Positions 17,975-26,502 are shown, numbered from the stretch's first letter. The stretch: DNA of 64,000 bases from Myroides sp. N17-2 (GCF_002286775.1 NZ_NSGJ01000019.1:24132-88131); one strand, 5' to 3'. Notes: generated by a model from the letters alone, not told the origin. Made by a program: numbers and translations.

Positions 17975-18374
17975 TGGTAATCTATAAATATGATTTACAA
18001 ATATAAGAAAATAACCCTTTAAGAACAGTATCCGCAATGAGATTGTTAACATATTATATTTGAATATTGATAGTCTAAATTGGGAGAAGCTATAAACAGG
18101 AAACAAGTGAATAGGAAGCAAGGTAGCTTGAATCACCATTTACAAAAAATATACTCGTCTTTTTTTATTTTAGTGCGATTATGCCTCTTTAGTGCATTAA
18201 AATAACCATTCTAATCTTCCTTTTTTTTTCAGAATACCGTCATTTCAGCCTTAAATAGTAAAATATCAAAAAAACATACTACATTTTTTTTAAGACAGAC
18301 AAATTCTTAAAACGTTAATATTAAGTATATTAATGTATTTTTAGATAATCAGGCCTATTTCTCATACACCTCTC
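17975..18374. other. Intergenic, AT-rich
   Basis: Four hundred bases without a supported gene; the far upstream part of the DUF4199 frame lies here but does not look coding. The stretch is very AT-rich and contains the promoter region of the DUF4199 operon. I could not fix a single promoter. Confidence 0.4.
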
Positions 18375-18516
18375 AATCCCAATGAGAGTCAGTACTAATA
18401 AGGAGTTGCTCGACAGTTGCTCGAGTATTCGCCGTAAATAGTCGCTCTGAGAAAAATTAGTCGAACAATGGTTCTCGTATTAATAGGTAATCTACGACTA
18501 GCTGAGTATTGGGATT
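18375..18516. other. Complex inverted-repeat element, possible structured RNA
   Basis: AATCCCAAT (18375-18383) is the exact reverse complement of ATTGGGATT (18508-18516), enclosing ~125 bases that are richer in GC than their surroundings. Inside there are further complements: CTCGA and TCGAG form a hairpin, TTGCTCGA is directly repeated, ACTAAT matches ATTAGT, and GAGAA matches TTCTC. This could be a structured non-coding RNA or a small repeat element. I found no second copy in the window, so its nature is open. Confidence 0.4.
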
Positions 18517-18700
18517 AAAAAGGAGGAGAATGGAGGGGAGAGGAAATTAGATTTGATACTCTAGCTCTTGGATTGGTTGAAAAATAGGTATGAGTTGTTT
18601 GTGTGTTTAAAAAGTTTTTCTGATGTGTTTATATATTGTATTTTAGTATTTGTTTTTATATAAAGTGTTTATGCAGAAGAATGAAATTGGGATGTGTAGA

Positions 18701-19381
18701 ATGAAAAATATAGTATTACTCATAGGTTTATTGATTACTTATAATTCATTGGCACAGAAGTCGTATCTTAATTACGTGCCTAAAAACTGGAAGATAGTAA
18801 GTACAGCTAAAGGCGATTTGAATAAAGATGGAATAGAAGATTTAGTTTTGATTATTAAAAAAACAGATATTTCTAACATCATTAAAAATGAGTCTTTAGG
18901 GCCAAAGGAGTTAGATACTAATCCTAGAGAAGTCTTGATTTTCTTTAAAGATAAATCACATAACTATAACTTGGTAGAAAGAAATTCTAAAGGATTTGTT
19001 CCTAGTGAAAATTTAGTAGAGAATCCTTGTCTGTCAGATCCTTTTGATGAGGTCAGTATTGTCAATAATATTCTTATTTGGAAATTTAATTATTGGTCAA
19101 GCTGCGGTACTTATTTTAGTAGTAATATGACTTATAAATTTAGATATCAGAATAGTAATTTTGAATTAATAGGTGCGGATTATTCTCAGTTTAGCAGAAG
19201 TACAGGAGAAGCGGAGCGGATGAGTATAAATTTCTCAATTAAGAAAAAGGAAGTAACAACTGGACTAAATGAATTTGGGGAATCGAACCCAATAGTTGAG
19301 AAATCGTCTATTAAAATTGCGGAGTTATATAAATTTAAGAATTGTGATGAGGGTACATACTCAGAAATATTAGAGTTTTAA
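18701..19381 (+). CDS. Exported protein of unknown function with an FG-GAP/EF-hand-like motif
   Basis: 226 aa from ATG 18701, chosen because MKNIVLLIGLLITYNSLAQ is a clean signal peptide starting exactly there. The open frame reaches back to 18650, but the extra 17 residues (including MQKNEIGMC) would bury the signal. After the signal, KGDLNKDGIEDLVLI resembles the calcium-binding loop of FG-GAP/VCBS or dockerin-type repeats (D-x-N-x-D-G-x-x-D). The rest of the protein (NYWSSCGTYFSSNMTYKFRY) is a beta-rich secreted domain that I cannot name. It is likely periplasmic or at the cell surface. It ends in a terminator shared with the convergent S37-type peptidase gene. Confidence 0.62.
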   Translation: MKNIVLLIGLLITYNSLAQKSYLNYVPKNWKIVSTAKGDLNKDGIEDLVLIIKKTDISNIIKNESLGPKELDTNPREVLIFFKDKSHNYNLVERNSKGFVPSENLVENPCLSDPFDEVSIVNNILIWKFNYWSSCGTYFSSNMTYKFRYQNSNFELIGADYSQFSRSTGEAERMSINFSIKKKEVTTGLNEFGESNPIVEKSSIKIAELYKFKNCDEGTYSEILEF

Positions 19382-19433
19382 CATACTAAAAGCGCCTCTT
19401 TCTATCGATTAGAAAGAGGCGCTTTTAGTATGT
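19381..19433. terminator. Very long bidirectional terminator (24-bp perfect stem)
   Basis: The arms at 19381-19404 and 19410-19433 are perfect reverse complements over 24 bp around a 5-nt loop; the core is AGCGCCTCTTTCTA. The left arm begins on the last base of the upstream stop codon, and the T/A stretches inside the arms provide U-rich ends both ways. It separates the convergent secreted-protein gene and S37-type peptidase gene. Confidence 0.85.
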
Positions 19434-19443
19434 TTAGTTAGAA

Positions 19444-20730
19444 TTACTTGGCAGGCTTTAGTCCTGTCATTTTTTCTAAGGCTGAGAAGAAGTCGTTTCT
19501 CATAGTAGGTGTCATATTTTTAACTCGGGCTTGTCCGTGGTCTTTATTAGGAAGGACAAATGATTTAGAGTTTACTTTATCACTTGGAATTACCATAGAT
19601 GCACTCCATGTGTCTGTACCTCCATATACATATAGAATGTTATTCGCATCATTCTCTAACCATGTTTTTACTTTTTGGATTAGGACGTCATTAAAGCTGT
19701 CATAAGAAGTTCCAGGAGGCATAAATGTAGCTAAAGGATTAGTTGTAAAGCTTACGTAAGGTTTGAATAATGATATGTCATATCCGTAATAGCCTAGCTG
19801 TGTACCTGCTTGGTAATAATGAGACTCAAAACGCTTGATAGTTTGATCGCTAAAGAAGTCGATATTACTTACGCTTAAGAAATGATCTGTCAAGGCATCA
19901 ATATCTCTGGTATTCGGGAAAGTCACACACGAGTGTCCACTCTGCCAAAATCCGAAACTATACTCTAAGACTGCATATTCAAAGGCTTTCTCTAATGAAC
20001 CTACGTAATTAAACGTAAGCTTAGCTCCCTTAGCATACCACTTTAGTTTTTCTAAAATAGGTGCTTTGTTTTCGAATAGCTTAATCTGAATATCTAAGAT
20101 CTTATTTCTACATGTTTTATCTCCTACATTATCTAAGAATGAATAAATACGTGGTTCTTCTAATGATTGATTAAATGGTGCTACGTATGGGATGGCTACA
20201 TCTACATCATTAGGATAGAAGTATTTATAGTAGATAGATGTTTGTCCACCTTTACTAATACCTGTACTGATCCACTTCTGTGTGTATATTTCTTTAAACA
20301 ATAGATTGATTTCGTGTAAGTCAGCAGTCACTTGTTCCATTGTTAGATATTGCCAAGGTTTGCCTTCAGGAATAGATTCTCCGAAGTAGCGGTGCTCGAT
20401 GTTTAGGTAGTTACTCTGTAGATAGTTCACCATTTCGCTTGCTCTTACATAAAGATCATAACCGTTTGTCTCCATAATCATTGGGTGGTCAAAATCCCTG
20501 TGGTAGAAGTGCACTTTTTGATAGAAGTATCCTTTTGTAGGATCTGTGTGATCAACGAGTTGTCTTACTTTTAATTCGTAAAGGAGATAAGCGTCGTCTT
20601 TAGATTCTAGTTGTTTGAACGTTACATTCTTTAGGTTATACAGTGCCTGCTCAACCTTTTTTTGATCAGGATGAGCAATTGCTAAGAGTGTAATCAAGAA
20701 GAATACGAGTGTAGTAATTTTTTTAAGCAT
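19444..20730 (-). CDS. Secreted peptidase, S37 (PS-10) type
   Basis: 428 aa. A signal peptide (MLKKITTLVFFLITLLAIAH) is followed by an alpha/beta-hydrolase-like peptidase. The nucleophile elbow is STGISKGGQTSIYYKYFYP with Ser159. LNIEHRYFGESIPEGKPWQYLTMEQ is the block before it, typical of the S28/S37 clans. Asp in YVYGGTDTWSAS and His in PNKDHGQAR are the likely remaining catalytic residues. The S37 family includes tripeptidyl aminopeptidases of Streptomyces and related secreted enzymes in Bacteroidota. It should work in the periplasm or outside, trimming peptides from the N-terminus. No T9SS sorting domain is visible, so it probably stays periplasmic or on the surface by other means. The gene is monocistronic. 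Confidence 0.82.
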   Translation of the reverse strand: MLKKITTLVFFLITLLAIAHPDQKKVEQALYNLKNVTFKQLESKDDAYLLYELKVRQLVDHTDPTKGYFYQKVHFYHRDFDHPMIMETNGYDLYVRASEMVNYLQSNYLNIEHRYFGESIPEGKPWQYLTMEQVTADLHEINLLFKEIYTQKWISTGISKGGQTSIYYKYFYPNDVDVAIPYVAPFNQSLEEPRIYSFLDNVGDKTCRNKILDIQIKLFENKAPILEKLKWYAKGAKLTFNYVGSLEKAFEYAVLEYSFGFWQSGHSCVTFPNTRDIDALTDHFLSVSNIDFFSDQTIKRFESHYYQAGTQLGYYGYDISLFKPYVSFTTNPLATFMPPGTSYDSFNDVLIQKVKTWLENDANNILYVYGGTDTWSASMVIPSDKVNSKSFVLPNKDHGQARVKNMTPTMRNDFFSALEKMTGLKPAK

Positions 20731-20841
20731 AGTGTTTTGATTGGTTTATCTTCCAAAGATATAATTGTTAATGAAAGGTGAAGATAAAAATGTGATAAAT
20801 TGACCAAATAACAGTAATTTTATCTTTTTATATACTTAGTT

Positions 20842-21258
20842 ATGAGTGAAGATAGTTTTGCAATACGCATGATAGATTTGGATGGTTTTAAAGCAGTAGG
20901 AATGATTAATAGGAAGTATGCTGATTTTACAGAGAAGCATCAGTTTCCTTTTGTCTTGACTATAGAATTGTCCTTAGTCAATACAGATGGTGGTTATCCT
21001 ACAAGTGAAGAAAGTGAGCGATTAGAGGAAATAGAGCTTAATCTTCGAAATATAGTTAAACAGACACAGTCTGAGGTTCATTATATCGGAAGAGTCAATA
21101 GAGAAGATGCTCAGGATATCTTTTATTATATTGCCACTGATGAGTTAGATGGGGAGGCAATAGGTATGTATTGTGATACTATAGAAGCTGATAGAGGGAT
21201 AGATATACAGATATTCGAGGATGCTAATTGGGATTCAGTTAGCGGGTTGTTAGATTGA
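20842..21258 (+). CDS. DUF695-like protein
   Basis: 138 aa, cytosolic. The pattern FPFVLTIELSLVNTDGGYPTSEESERLEEIELNL followed by VHYIGRVNREDAQDIFYYI fits DUF695: a short alpha/beta domain with a basic/aromatic first strand, the G-x-P-x-x-E-E segment and a second half predicting a reported ferredoxin-like fold. The function of the family is unknown. It stands alone between the divergent peptidase gene and rpmE2. The start at 20842 (MSEDSF) is the first ATG and gives a normal length. Confidence 0.55.
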   Translation: MSEDSFAIRMIDLDGFKAVGMINRKYADFTEKHQFPFVLTIELSLVNTDGGYPTSEESERLEEIELNLRNIVKQTQSEVHYIGRVNREDAQDIFYYIATDELDGEAIGMYCDTIEADRGIDIQIFEDANWDSVSGLLD

Positions 21259-21339
21259 TTATAAGCTATATATGTGCTAGGGTATGCTATGGGCATGCTG
21301 TTAAATGAATAAAGAGGTAAATAAAGTAAAAATAGGTAT

Positions 21340-21368
21340 TTGATTTTTCAAATTAAATTGTACATTTG
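21340..21368 (+). promoter_or_regulatory. Promoter of rpmE2
   Basis: TTG at 21340-21342 and TACATTTG at 21361-21368 match the Bacteroidota -33 and -7 consensus with 18 nt between. The start of transcription would be near 21375, leaving a ~105-nt leader before rpmE2. Confidence 0.62.
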
Positions 21369-21399
21369 CAATCTGAAATAAAATACATAAGTATAACTA

Positions 21400-21467
21400 A
21401 AAGTTGTCGGAAGTTTATACCTTTCTTGAAAGAGGAAGCTTCAAAGCGAAAGATAGCTCACAATTTT
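21400..21467 (+). promoter_or_regulatory. Structured leader RNA of rpmE2 (putative L31 autoregulatory site)
   Basis: Three nested helices can be drawn. P1 is AAAGTTGT (21400-21407) with ACAATTTT (21460-21467). P2 is GAAGTTT (21410-21416) with AAGCTTC (21436-21442). P3 is CCTTT (21420-21424) with AGAGG (21431-21435), stacked directly on P2 apart from a 3-nt bulge. The structure ends 13 nt before the rpmE2 ATG, as expected for a site where excess L31 or another factor controls translation. L31 leaders are known in other bacterial groups; this one is my own folding. Confidence 0.5.
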
Positions 21468-21481
21468 AAATAGAATTTATC

Positions 21482-21733
21482 ATGAGAAAAGGTATTCACC
21501 CAGAAAATTACAGATTAGTAGCGTTTAAAGATATGTCTAATGAAGACGTATTCATCACAAAATCAACAGTAGATACAAAAGAAACTATCGAAGTTGACGG
21601 AGTAGAATACCCAGTGTTTAAAATGGAGATCTCTCGTACATCTCACCCATTCTACACAGGTAAATCTAAACTTATCGATACTGCAGGACGTATTGACAAA
21701 TTCAAAACTAAATACGCTAAATTCTCTAAATAA
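21482..21733 (+). CDS. rpmE2: Type B 50S ribosomal protein L31
   Basis: 83 aa, the length of the zinc-free (C-minus) type B L31. MRKGIHPENYRLVAFKDMS and VEYPVFKMEISRTSHPFYTGK are conserved family blocks. The CxxC zinc pairs of type A L31 are absent, so it is the type B form. It binds the 50S subunit and bridges to the 30S head. It has its own TAnnTTTG promoter and a structured leader of ~105 nt, suggesting autogenous control. A strong terminator follows 21 bp after the stop, so it is monocistronic. Confidence 0.96.
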   Translation: MRKGIHPENYRLVAFKDMSNEDVFITKSTVDTKETIEVDGVEYPVFKMEISRTSHPFYTGKSKLIDTAGRIDKFKTKYAKFSK

Positions 21734-21753
21734 TTTTAGCATATTATCATATC

Positions 21754-21787
21754 AAAAACCGCTCAAGCAATTGAGCGGTTTTTTTTT
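21754..21787 (+). terminator. Terminator of rpmE2
   Basis: AAAAACCGCTCAA (21754-21766) pairs with TTGAGCGGTTTTT (21771-21783), a 13-bp stem with a 4-nt GCAA loop and an extended T run. Confidence 0.9.
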
Positions 21788-21823
21788 ATGGTGTTGATAG
21801 ATGTTTTAGTGAAGTAGAGTGTA

Positions 21824-22288
21824 TTAGAATCCTATATATGTTTTCAAAGGGTTTCCGTGTTTATCACATAATAGCGTGATACAATGTTCAGCATTAATAG
21901 TCTCAGGTGTGAATAAAACATGAATATCATAGGGAGTATCGTAATAACCAAAAGCAATATCAACTGCGCCTAATTCATTATTAACTTGCGCAGGAGTTAG
22001 GTTCTCATCCTCCCATTCTTGTTTTATTTCTTCTAAAAGGTTAGTTATGATGAACTGTTTCCATAAGTCATTAAAGTGATCTTTGTTGTCAAATATAGAT
22101 TTAACTAGTGCAGGTGTTTCTTCTGTTATTGCTCTTACAGCTAAGCTTAAGCTAACGGTATATTCTAAAAAATAATCTTCAGTCTCTTCTATAATCCAAT
22201 CTTCCGTTTTATCGTAAGAATCAAAGAAGCCTGTGCCATCACCACTTAAGGTGAAGTCTTTTAAGAAAGTATCTAGGTTGTTATTCAT
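21824..22288 (-). CDS. Unknown protein, tandem paralogue 1 (154 aa)
   Basis: I do not recognise the family. The protein starts MNNNLDTFLKDFTLSGDGTG and is acidic and soluble, with no signal or membrane segment. It shares an almost identical N-terminus, the central WEDENLTPAQV block, GAVDIAF and the C-terminal LLCDKHGNPLKT with its upstream neighbour (22331-22768), so the two arose by tandem duplication. It carries a ~9-residue insertion around residues 36-44 (EDYFLEYTV) relative to its neighbour. It is last of a three-gene minus-strand group headed by a lipoprotein. The arrangement of small acidic paralogues resembles immunity-type gene pairs, but no toxin is nearby and this is only a thought. 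Confidence 0.6.
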   Translation of the reverse strand: MNNNLDTFLKDFTLSGDGTGFFDSYDKTEDWIIEETEDYFLEYTVSLSLAVRAITEETPALVKSIFDNKDHFNDLWKQFIITNLLEEIKQEWEDENLTPAQVNNELGAVDIAFGYYDTPYDIHVLFTPETINAEHCITLLCDKHGNPLKTYIGF

Positions 22289-22330
22289 AGATTATTGTTT
22301 TACTTACTTAGTTTATAAATGTCACATTTT

Positions 22331-22768
22331 TTATTCACAGAATGTTTTTAACGGTATCTTGTTTTTATCACATAAGATAACAACACCATGTTCGGCATCG
22401 ACATTTTTTGTAATTAGATACACATAAAACTCAACGGGTTGATTATAGAAATTAAATGCAATATCAACTATTCTTAGTTCGTTAAGGACTTGAGTAGGTG
22501 TTAGGTTCTCATCTTCCCATTCATTTTTTAGAGTATCTAGAAGATTAGTTGCAACAAACTCTTTCCATAGTTTATCATAATCAATTTTATTCTCTAATAT
22601 TGATTTAAGAGTTAAGGTGGTTTCTTCAGTGAGAACTCTCTTTACTAAACTAATATTAACGGTTTGGTCTACAATCCACTTTTCTGTTTTTTCGTAAGCA
22701 TCATAGTCTCCTGTACCGTCTCCACGTAAGGTGAAGTCTTTTAAGAATGTATCTAAGTTGTTATTCAT
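22331..22768 (-). CDS. Unknown protein, tandem paralogue 2 (145 aa)
   Basis: Paralogue of the gene at 21824-22288, 42 bp upstream of it. It begins MNNNLDTFLKDFTLRGDGTG and shares WEDENLTPTQV, RIVDIAF and ILCDKNKIPLKT. The DNA is also close around the start codons, where the first 36 bases differ at only two positions between copies, so the duplication is fairly recent while the middle has diverged. It is acidic and cytosolic, of unknown family and role. It lies 28 bp after the lipoprotein gene and is probably co-transcribed with it. Confidence 0.6.
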   Translation of the reverse strand: MNNNLDTFLKDFTLRGDGTGDYDAYEKTEKWIVDQTVNISLVKRVLTEETTLTLKSILENKIDYDKLWKEFVATNLLDTLKNEWEDENLTPTQVLNELRIVDIAFNFYNQPVEFYVYLITKNVDAEHGVVILCDKNKIPLKTFCE

Positions 22769-22796
22769 AGTTAATGAGATATAGATTTCATGTAAT

Positions 22797-23183
22797 TTAT
22801 TTACCTAGTTTATAGATATCGTCTTTATTAGTATAACCTGTACGAGATATAGTAAAGATAATTTGATCTTGTGGAGACATAATATAACCTACTTGATCAT
22901 TCTTAGCTATCGGGAAGTGGATTGATAAATTCCTTCCATCTTTTAGTTTTATGCCATAGGTGACTACTGAGTTAGAAGATTTGTAGGTATTCTGTGAGTA
23001 AGGATATTCTTCAGTTTCTTTGTTTTGATTAGTGACTTTAAAGTTGTTCTCGTCAAATAAAATTGTAAACTGTTCTCCATCAGCATTGGTAGCATACCAT
23101 TGACCGCGATATACATCAGAGCCACTACAGCTAGTTAGTAGGATGGATAATAGAATTGTGAAAAGAGTAATTAGTTTTTTCAT
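22797..23183 (-). CDS. Lipoprotein of unknown function (128 aa)
   Basis: MKKLITLFTILLSILLTSC is a lipoprotein signal with lipobox LTSC (Cys19); the next residues SGSD suggest surface or outer-membrane retention. The mature part (YRGQWYATNADGEQFTILFDENNFKVTN) predicts a small beta-rich barrel of the lipocalin-like or META-like kind, but I cannot name a family. It heads the three-gene minus-strand unit with the two unknown paralogues, 28 bp upstream of the first. Confidence 0.7.
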   Translation of the reverse strand: MKKLITLFTILLSILLTSCSGSDVYRGQWYATNADGEQFTILFDENNFKVTNQNKETEEYPYSQNTYKSSNSVVTYGIKLKDGRNLSIHFPIAKNDQVGYIMSPQDQIIFTISRTGYTNKDDIYKLGK

Positions 23184-23258
23184 AGTTTTTATTTTAAAGG
23201 TAATGTGTTTGTTTTTAATAACCTAGGTTGTGTGTGGTCAAGATAAATTATTATTTTA

Positions 23259-23292
23259 TTGATAGTTATCACTATTTTTCACTGTAGATTTG
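23259..23292 (+). promoter_or_regulatory. Candidate promoter of the GlmU-like gene
   Basis: TAGATTTG at 23285-23292 fits the -7 TAnnTTTG box, with TTG at 23259-23261 as a -33 element at the wide end of accepted spacing (23 nt). It lies 36 nt before the ATG at 23329. Confidence 0.45.
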
Positions 23293-23328
23293 TTAACTTT
23301 AAACCTTTAAAATCTTGAATTATATACT

Positions 23329-24522
23329 ATGAATTATATCTTATTTGATGGAGATGTAAGAGGAGCATTATTGCCATTTACTTTTACTCGACCAGTTGCT
23401 GATATTCGCGTTGGGATATTAACTATCCGTGAGAAATGGGAGAGCTATTTGCGCTTTACTACAACTACGCTTACAGAGGAATATCTATCTGCTAAATACC
23501 CAATGATAGAGGTAGAGAATAATATAATGATTAATGCTGCTTATCTACCTAATCAAGAGGTAGTAGACCTAATCAAAGGATTACAACCTATGCAGGCAGT
23601 AGTATATAATGAGGATATAGTAGCGTTCTATACTCAAGATACACAAGATGAGGTTGATTTTGATGACTATGAGTTGCTTAATTGTGAAAGTGAGTTGATC
23701 AAGATAGAACACAAGTGGGATATCTTTCAAAAGAATGATGCTGCTATACGTGCTGACTTTGCTCATATCACAGAAGATAGAATATCTGAAGACATTCCTA
23801 AGAGTGTTAATGTAATCAGTCCTGAGAATGTATTTATAGAAGAAGGTGCTAAGTTAGAGTTCGTTACTTTAAACGCTTCTACAGGTCCTATTTACATAGG
23901 TAAGAATGCGGAGATAATGGAAGGGTCAGTTATACGTGGACCTTTTGCGTTATGTGAGGAGGCTCAAGTAAAATTAGCAACTAAAATATATGGAGCGACT
24001 ACCGTAGGACCACACAGTAGAGTAGGTGGTGAAGTGAGTAATTCGGTACTATTTGGTTATTCTAATAAAGGACATGATGGTTTCTTAGGGAATTCAGTGT
24101 TAGGAGAATGGTGTAATTTAGGTGCTGATACGAATAATTCAAACTTAAAAAATAATTACGGTTCTGTAAAAATATGGAGTTATGAGGCTAATGCTTATGA
24201 AAATACGGGATTACAGTTCTGTGGATTAATGATGGGAGATCATAGTAAGAGTGGAATTAATACGATGTTTAACACAGGTACAGTAGTGGGTGTAGGATGT
24301 AGTATATTCGGAGGAGGGTTTCCTAAAACGTTCTTACCAAGCTTTACATGGGGTGGAGGAGACTCTTCAGAAACTTATAAAGTAGAGAAAGCAATAGAGA
24401 CAATGAAGAAAGTAATGTCTAGACGTCATGTAGAGTTAACGCCTATAGATGAAGAAATTATGCAGAATGTATCTGCTGAAACAGAGATATACAGATTTCA
24501 ACAATACTTAAAGAAGTATTAG
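23329..24522 (+). CDS. Alternative GlmU: sugar-phosphate nucleotidyl/acetyltransferase
   Basis: 397 aa. The opening MNYILFDGDVRGALLPFTFTRPVADIRVGIL replaces the usual LxxGxGTR loop of nucleotidyltransferases and is characteristic of the Bacteroidota-type alternative GlmU. The second half (from about residue 150) is a left-handed parallel beta-helix with hexapeptide repeats, including IYIGKNAEIMEGSVIRGP, GATTVGPHSRVGGEVSNSVL and NLGADTNNSNLKNNYG. The likely roles are acetylation of glucosamine-1-P and formation of UDP-GlcNAc for peptidoglycan and lipid A. The acetyltransferase half is clear; the pyrophosphorylase half is assigned by family knowledge. The gene is monocistronic, ending in a bidirectional terminator. 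Confidence 0.82.
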   Translation: MNYILFDGDVRGALLPFTFTRPVADIRVGILTIREKWESYLRFTTTTLTEEYLSAKYPMIEVENNIMINAAYLPNQEVVDLIKGLQPMQAVVYNEDIVAFYTQDTQDEVDFDDYELLNCESELIKIEHKWDIFQKNDAAIRADFAHITEDRISEDIPKSVNVISPENVFIEEGAKLEFVTLNASTGPIYIGKNAEIMEGSVIRGPFALCEEAQVKLATKIYGATTVGPHSRVGGEVSNSVLFGYSNKGHDGFLGNSVLGEWCNLGADTNNSNLKNNYGSVKIWSYEANAYENTGLQFCGLMMGDHSKSGINTMFNTGTVVGVGCSIFGGGFPKTFLPSFTWGGGDSSETYKVEKAIETMKKVMSRRHVELTPIDEEIMQNVSAETEIYRFQQYLKKY

Positions 24523-24537
24523 TTTAGAATACATAAA

Positions 24538-24577
24538 AAAAAACGAGGCTACTTTTTAAAAGATAGCCTCGTTTTTT
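24538..24577. terminator. Bidirectional terminator between the GlmU-like and POTRA genes
   Basis: AAAAAACGAGGCTA (24538-24551) pairs with TAGCCTCGTTTTTT (24564-24577), a 14-bp stem with a 12-nt loop. It serves the convergent genes on both sides. Confidence 0.88.
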
Positions 24578-24588
24578 ATATAAGATAT

Positions 24589-26469
24589 TTAGTAGTATGA
24601 TACTGTACGAGGCCTGTCATAATTAAAGTCAGGTAAGTCCATGTTGTATTGTCTTGAATTAGCACGTATTACACTAGAACTAGAATCAGGCATAGTAGGG
24701 TAGAATACAAGTGATATAGCGACTTTACTAAATACTAGATAGTCATTATTAGCCACTACTCCGATACTAAATCTAGAGTACATCTTAGAGTCAAATAGAC
24801 CAGAGTCTTTATTTGATATAAAGGCTCCTTCAAAGTTAAAATAAGGGTTAAAACGGAAACCTTTCCACTCATAAGGAGCGTAGGATTGCCACTGATAAGC
24901 TAGCGATAAACGCTTAGATCCTGTGATTTTCTGTGCTCGAATACCTTGTATTACATCGTCTAGTTTTAGTTCATCTCCGATGTAATCATATCTTTTATAT
25001 CCATAGATAAGCTGAGGAGTAAAGAAGTGTCTAAATCGCCAATTTCCCAACATAAATAACTTAGTGAAATAAGTACCTTCTACTCTTAGGGCTCCTTGTT
25101 CTGCTTCATGTTTATAAAAGTAACTACCCCATTCTATATTACCGGAGAAGTATCCCCATCGGGTATAACCTCCTATTGCAAATTTGGCACCGAAGTAGGG
25201 ACGCCTTTTGCTGTATTGATCTTTCATTCCTCCAGTAATAGCAAGGACTTTACCGACCTGGACGTCTTCAATAATATTATAATTAAAGATATATTGATCT
25301 TGGATATAGTTGATTGAACTAAGGCTTATAGAAGCTAAGTAAGTACGTTGATCTCTATAGAAATTATAGGGGTCATACTCAGGTCGAGGTGTCTCTTCAA
25401 AGTGCTGTTGTACATATCTTATCGAAGTACGTAAGTTAGTGATAACAGGTTTGTTTTTATAACTTTTAAACAATGGAATAGAGTACCCTGCCCATGTATC
25501 TAAAGTGTTAGATCTCTGAGCTTCAAAGCTATATTTTTGGTTAATATCGGGAAGGGAGTCACGTCTAAAGCGCTGAGCTAAACTTACACCACCAGCCCAT
25601 TTAGTATAGGGCGAATAGAATGGACGATCTACAGCCACACCTTTTACATAGTTACCCCAAGTTTCTTTATTATACAATACATTGGCTCTAATGAAAGTAT
25701 TTTGAATATTGTTTACAGTGTAATCAAAGTAGACACCATCTTTACCACTTTCTTTGTAGCGATTAGTATATTGAAGGATAACATCATGTCCTAGTCCTGC
25801 GAAGTTTCTATCTCTAAGTTTAATTCTATATGAAGATGTAGATATAGAACCAGTAGGATAAATACTCCACGAGTCAAGTTCCCTAATCAATACATCTACT
25901 GAATCAGGATGTGAAGTAGGTATAGGATACATAGTAACTCTTCTGATAAAGCGCTGTGTACGTAATAAACGTTCACTCTCTTTTATTTTCAATGAGTCAA
26001 AGCGATCACCTTCTTTAAAAATCAAGAAGTTTTTAATAGTAAACTTCTTGGTTTTTAAATGGAAGTTATTACCTATTTTCTCAAGTTTAGTGTCTGGTTT
26101 TTTTAAAGAATCTTTATCAGAATAGCCAAAAGGATCTAAGGTCTGGATACGGATATTACGAATAACTTTTCCTTCTCCAAGTTCGAAGTGTTGGTTGTTT
26201 TTTATCTCAGGAGCTTTAGCAACTAGTTTCTTATTGTTTTTATAGACTAGCTTATTAAAGAAACGACCTACTTTAGATTTTTTATTATTATTCTCAAAAT
26301 TGGTAAAGATACGAGTGGTATCTCTAATTATAATTTTAGGAGTTTCGTGCTCTGTGTAATGCACTTTAATTTGGCTTACAGAGTCTTTTTTTAACACTAG
26401 ATTTTCCTGTGCGTTAACAGTAGTAACACAAAAGATAAATAGTAATATGAGAACTTTAGTAAGGCGCAT
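24589..26469 (-). CDS. Outer membrane protein with POTRA domain and beta barrel
   Basis: 626 aa. A signal peptide (KVLILLFIFCVTTVNAQ) is followed by a linker. One POTRA-like domain sits at about 140-200 (TKKFTIKNFLIFKEGDRFD, ESERLLRTQRFIRRVTMYP, DVLIRELDSWSIYPT). The rest is a long aromatic beta-barrel (FAGLGHDVILQYTNRY, LRTSIRYVQQHFEETPRPEY) ending in a BamA/TamA-like C-terminal region. Unlike BamA it has a single POTRA and is shorter, so it is more likely a two-partner or TamA-like relative or a lineage-specific barrel. It should sit in the outer membrane. The small DUF4268 gene lies just upstream (33 bp) on the same strand and may be co-transcribed. Confidence 0.75.
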   Translation of the reverse strand: MRLTKVLILLFIFCVTTVNAQENLVLKKDSVSQIKVHYTEHETPKIIIRDTTRIFTNFENNNKKSKVGRFFNKLVYKNNKKLVAKAPEIKNNQHFELGEGKVIRNIRIQTLDPFGYSDKDSLKKPDTKLEKIGNNFHLKTKKFTIKNFLIFKEGDRFDSLKIKESERLLRTQRFIRRVTMYPIPTSHPDSVDVLIRELDSWSIYPTGSISTSSYRIKLRDRNFAGLGHDVILQYTNRYKESGKDGVYFDYTVNNIQNTFIRANVLYNKETWGNYVKGVAVDRPFYSPYTKWAGGVSLAQRFRRDSLPDINQKYSFEAQRSNTLDTWAGYSIPLFKSYKNKPVITNLRTSIRYVQQHFEETPRPEYDPYNFYRDQRTYLASISLSSINYIQDQYIFNYNIIEDVQVGKVLAITGGMKDQYSKRRPYFGAKFAIGGYTRWGYFSGNIEWGSYFYKHEAEQGALRVEGTYFTKLFMLGNWRFRHFFTPQLIYGYKRYDYIGDELKLDDVIQGIRAQKITGSKRLSLAYQWQSYAPYEWKGFRFNPYFNFEGAFISNKDSGLFDSKMYSRFSIGVVANNDYLVFSKVAISLVFYPTMPDSSSSVIRANSRQYNMDLPDFNYDRPRTVSYY

Positions 26470-26502
26470 TTAGATATAAAACTTAGACTTATAACGATAA
26501 AA

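Noticed and set aside
17975..18139. Longer DUF4199 start at 18139
   Set aside because: The extra 55 residues do not look like the family and MKNQLNKVG at 17974 is a normal family start.
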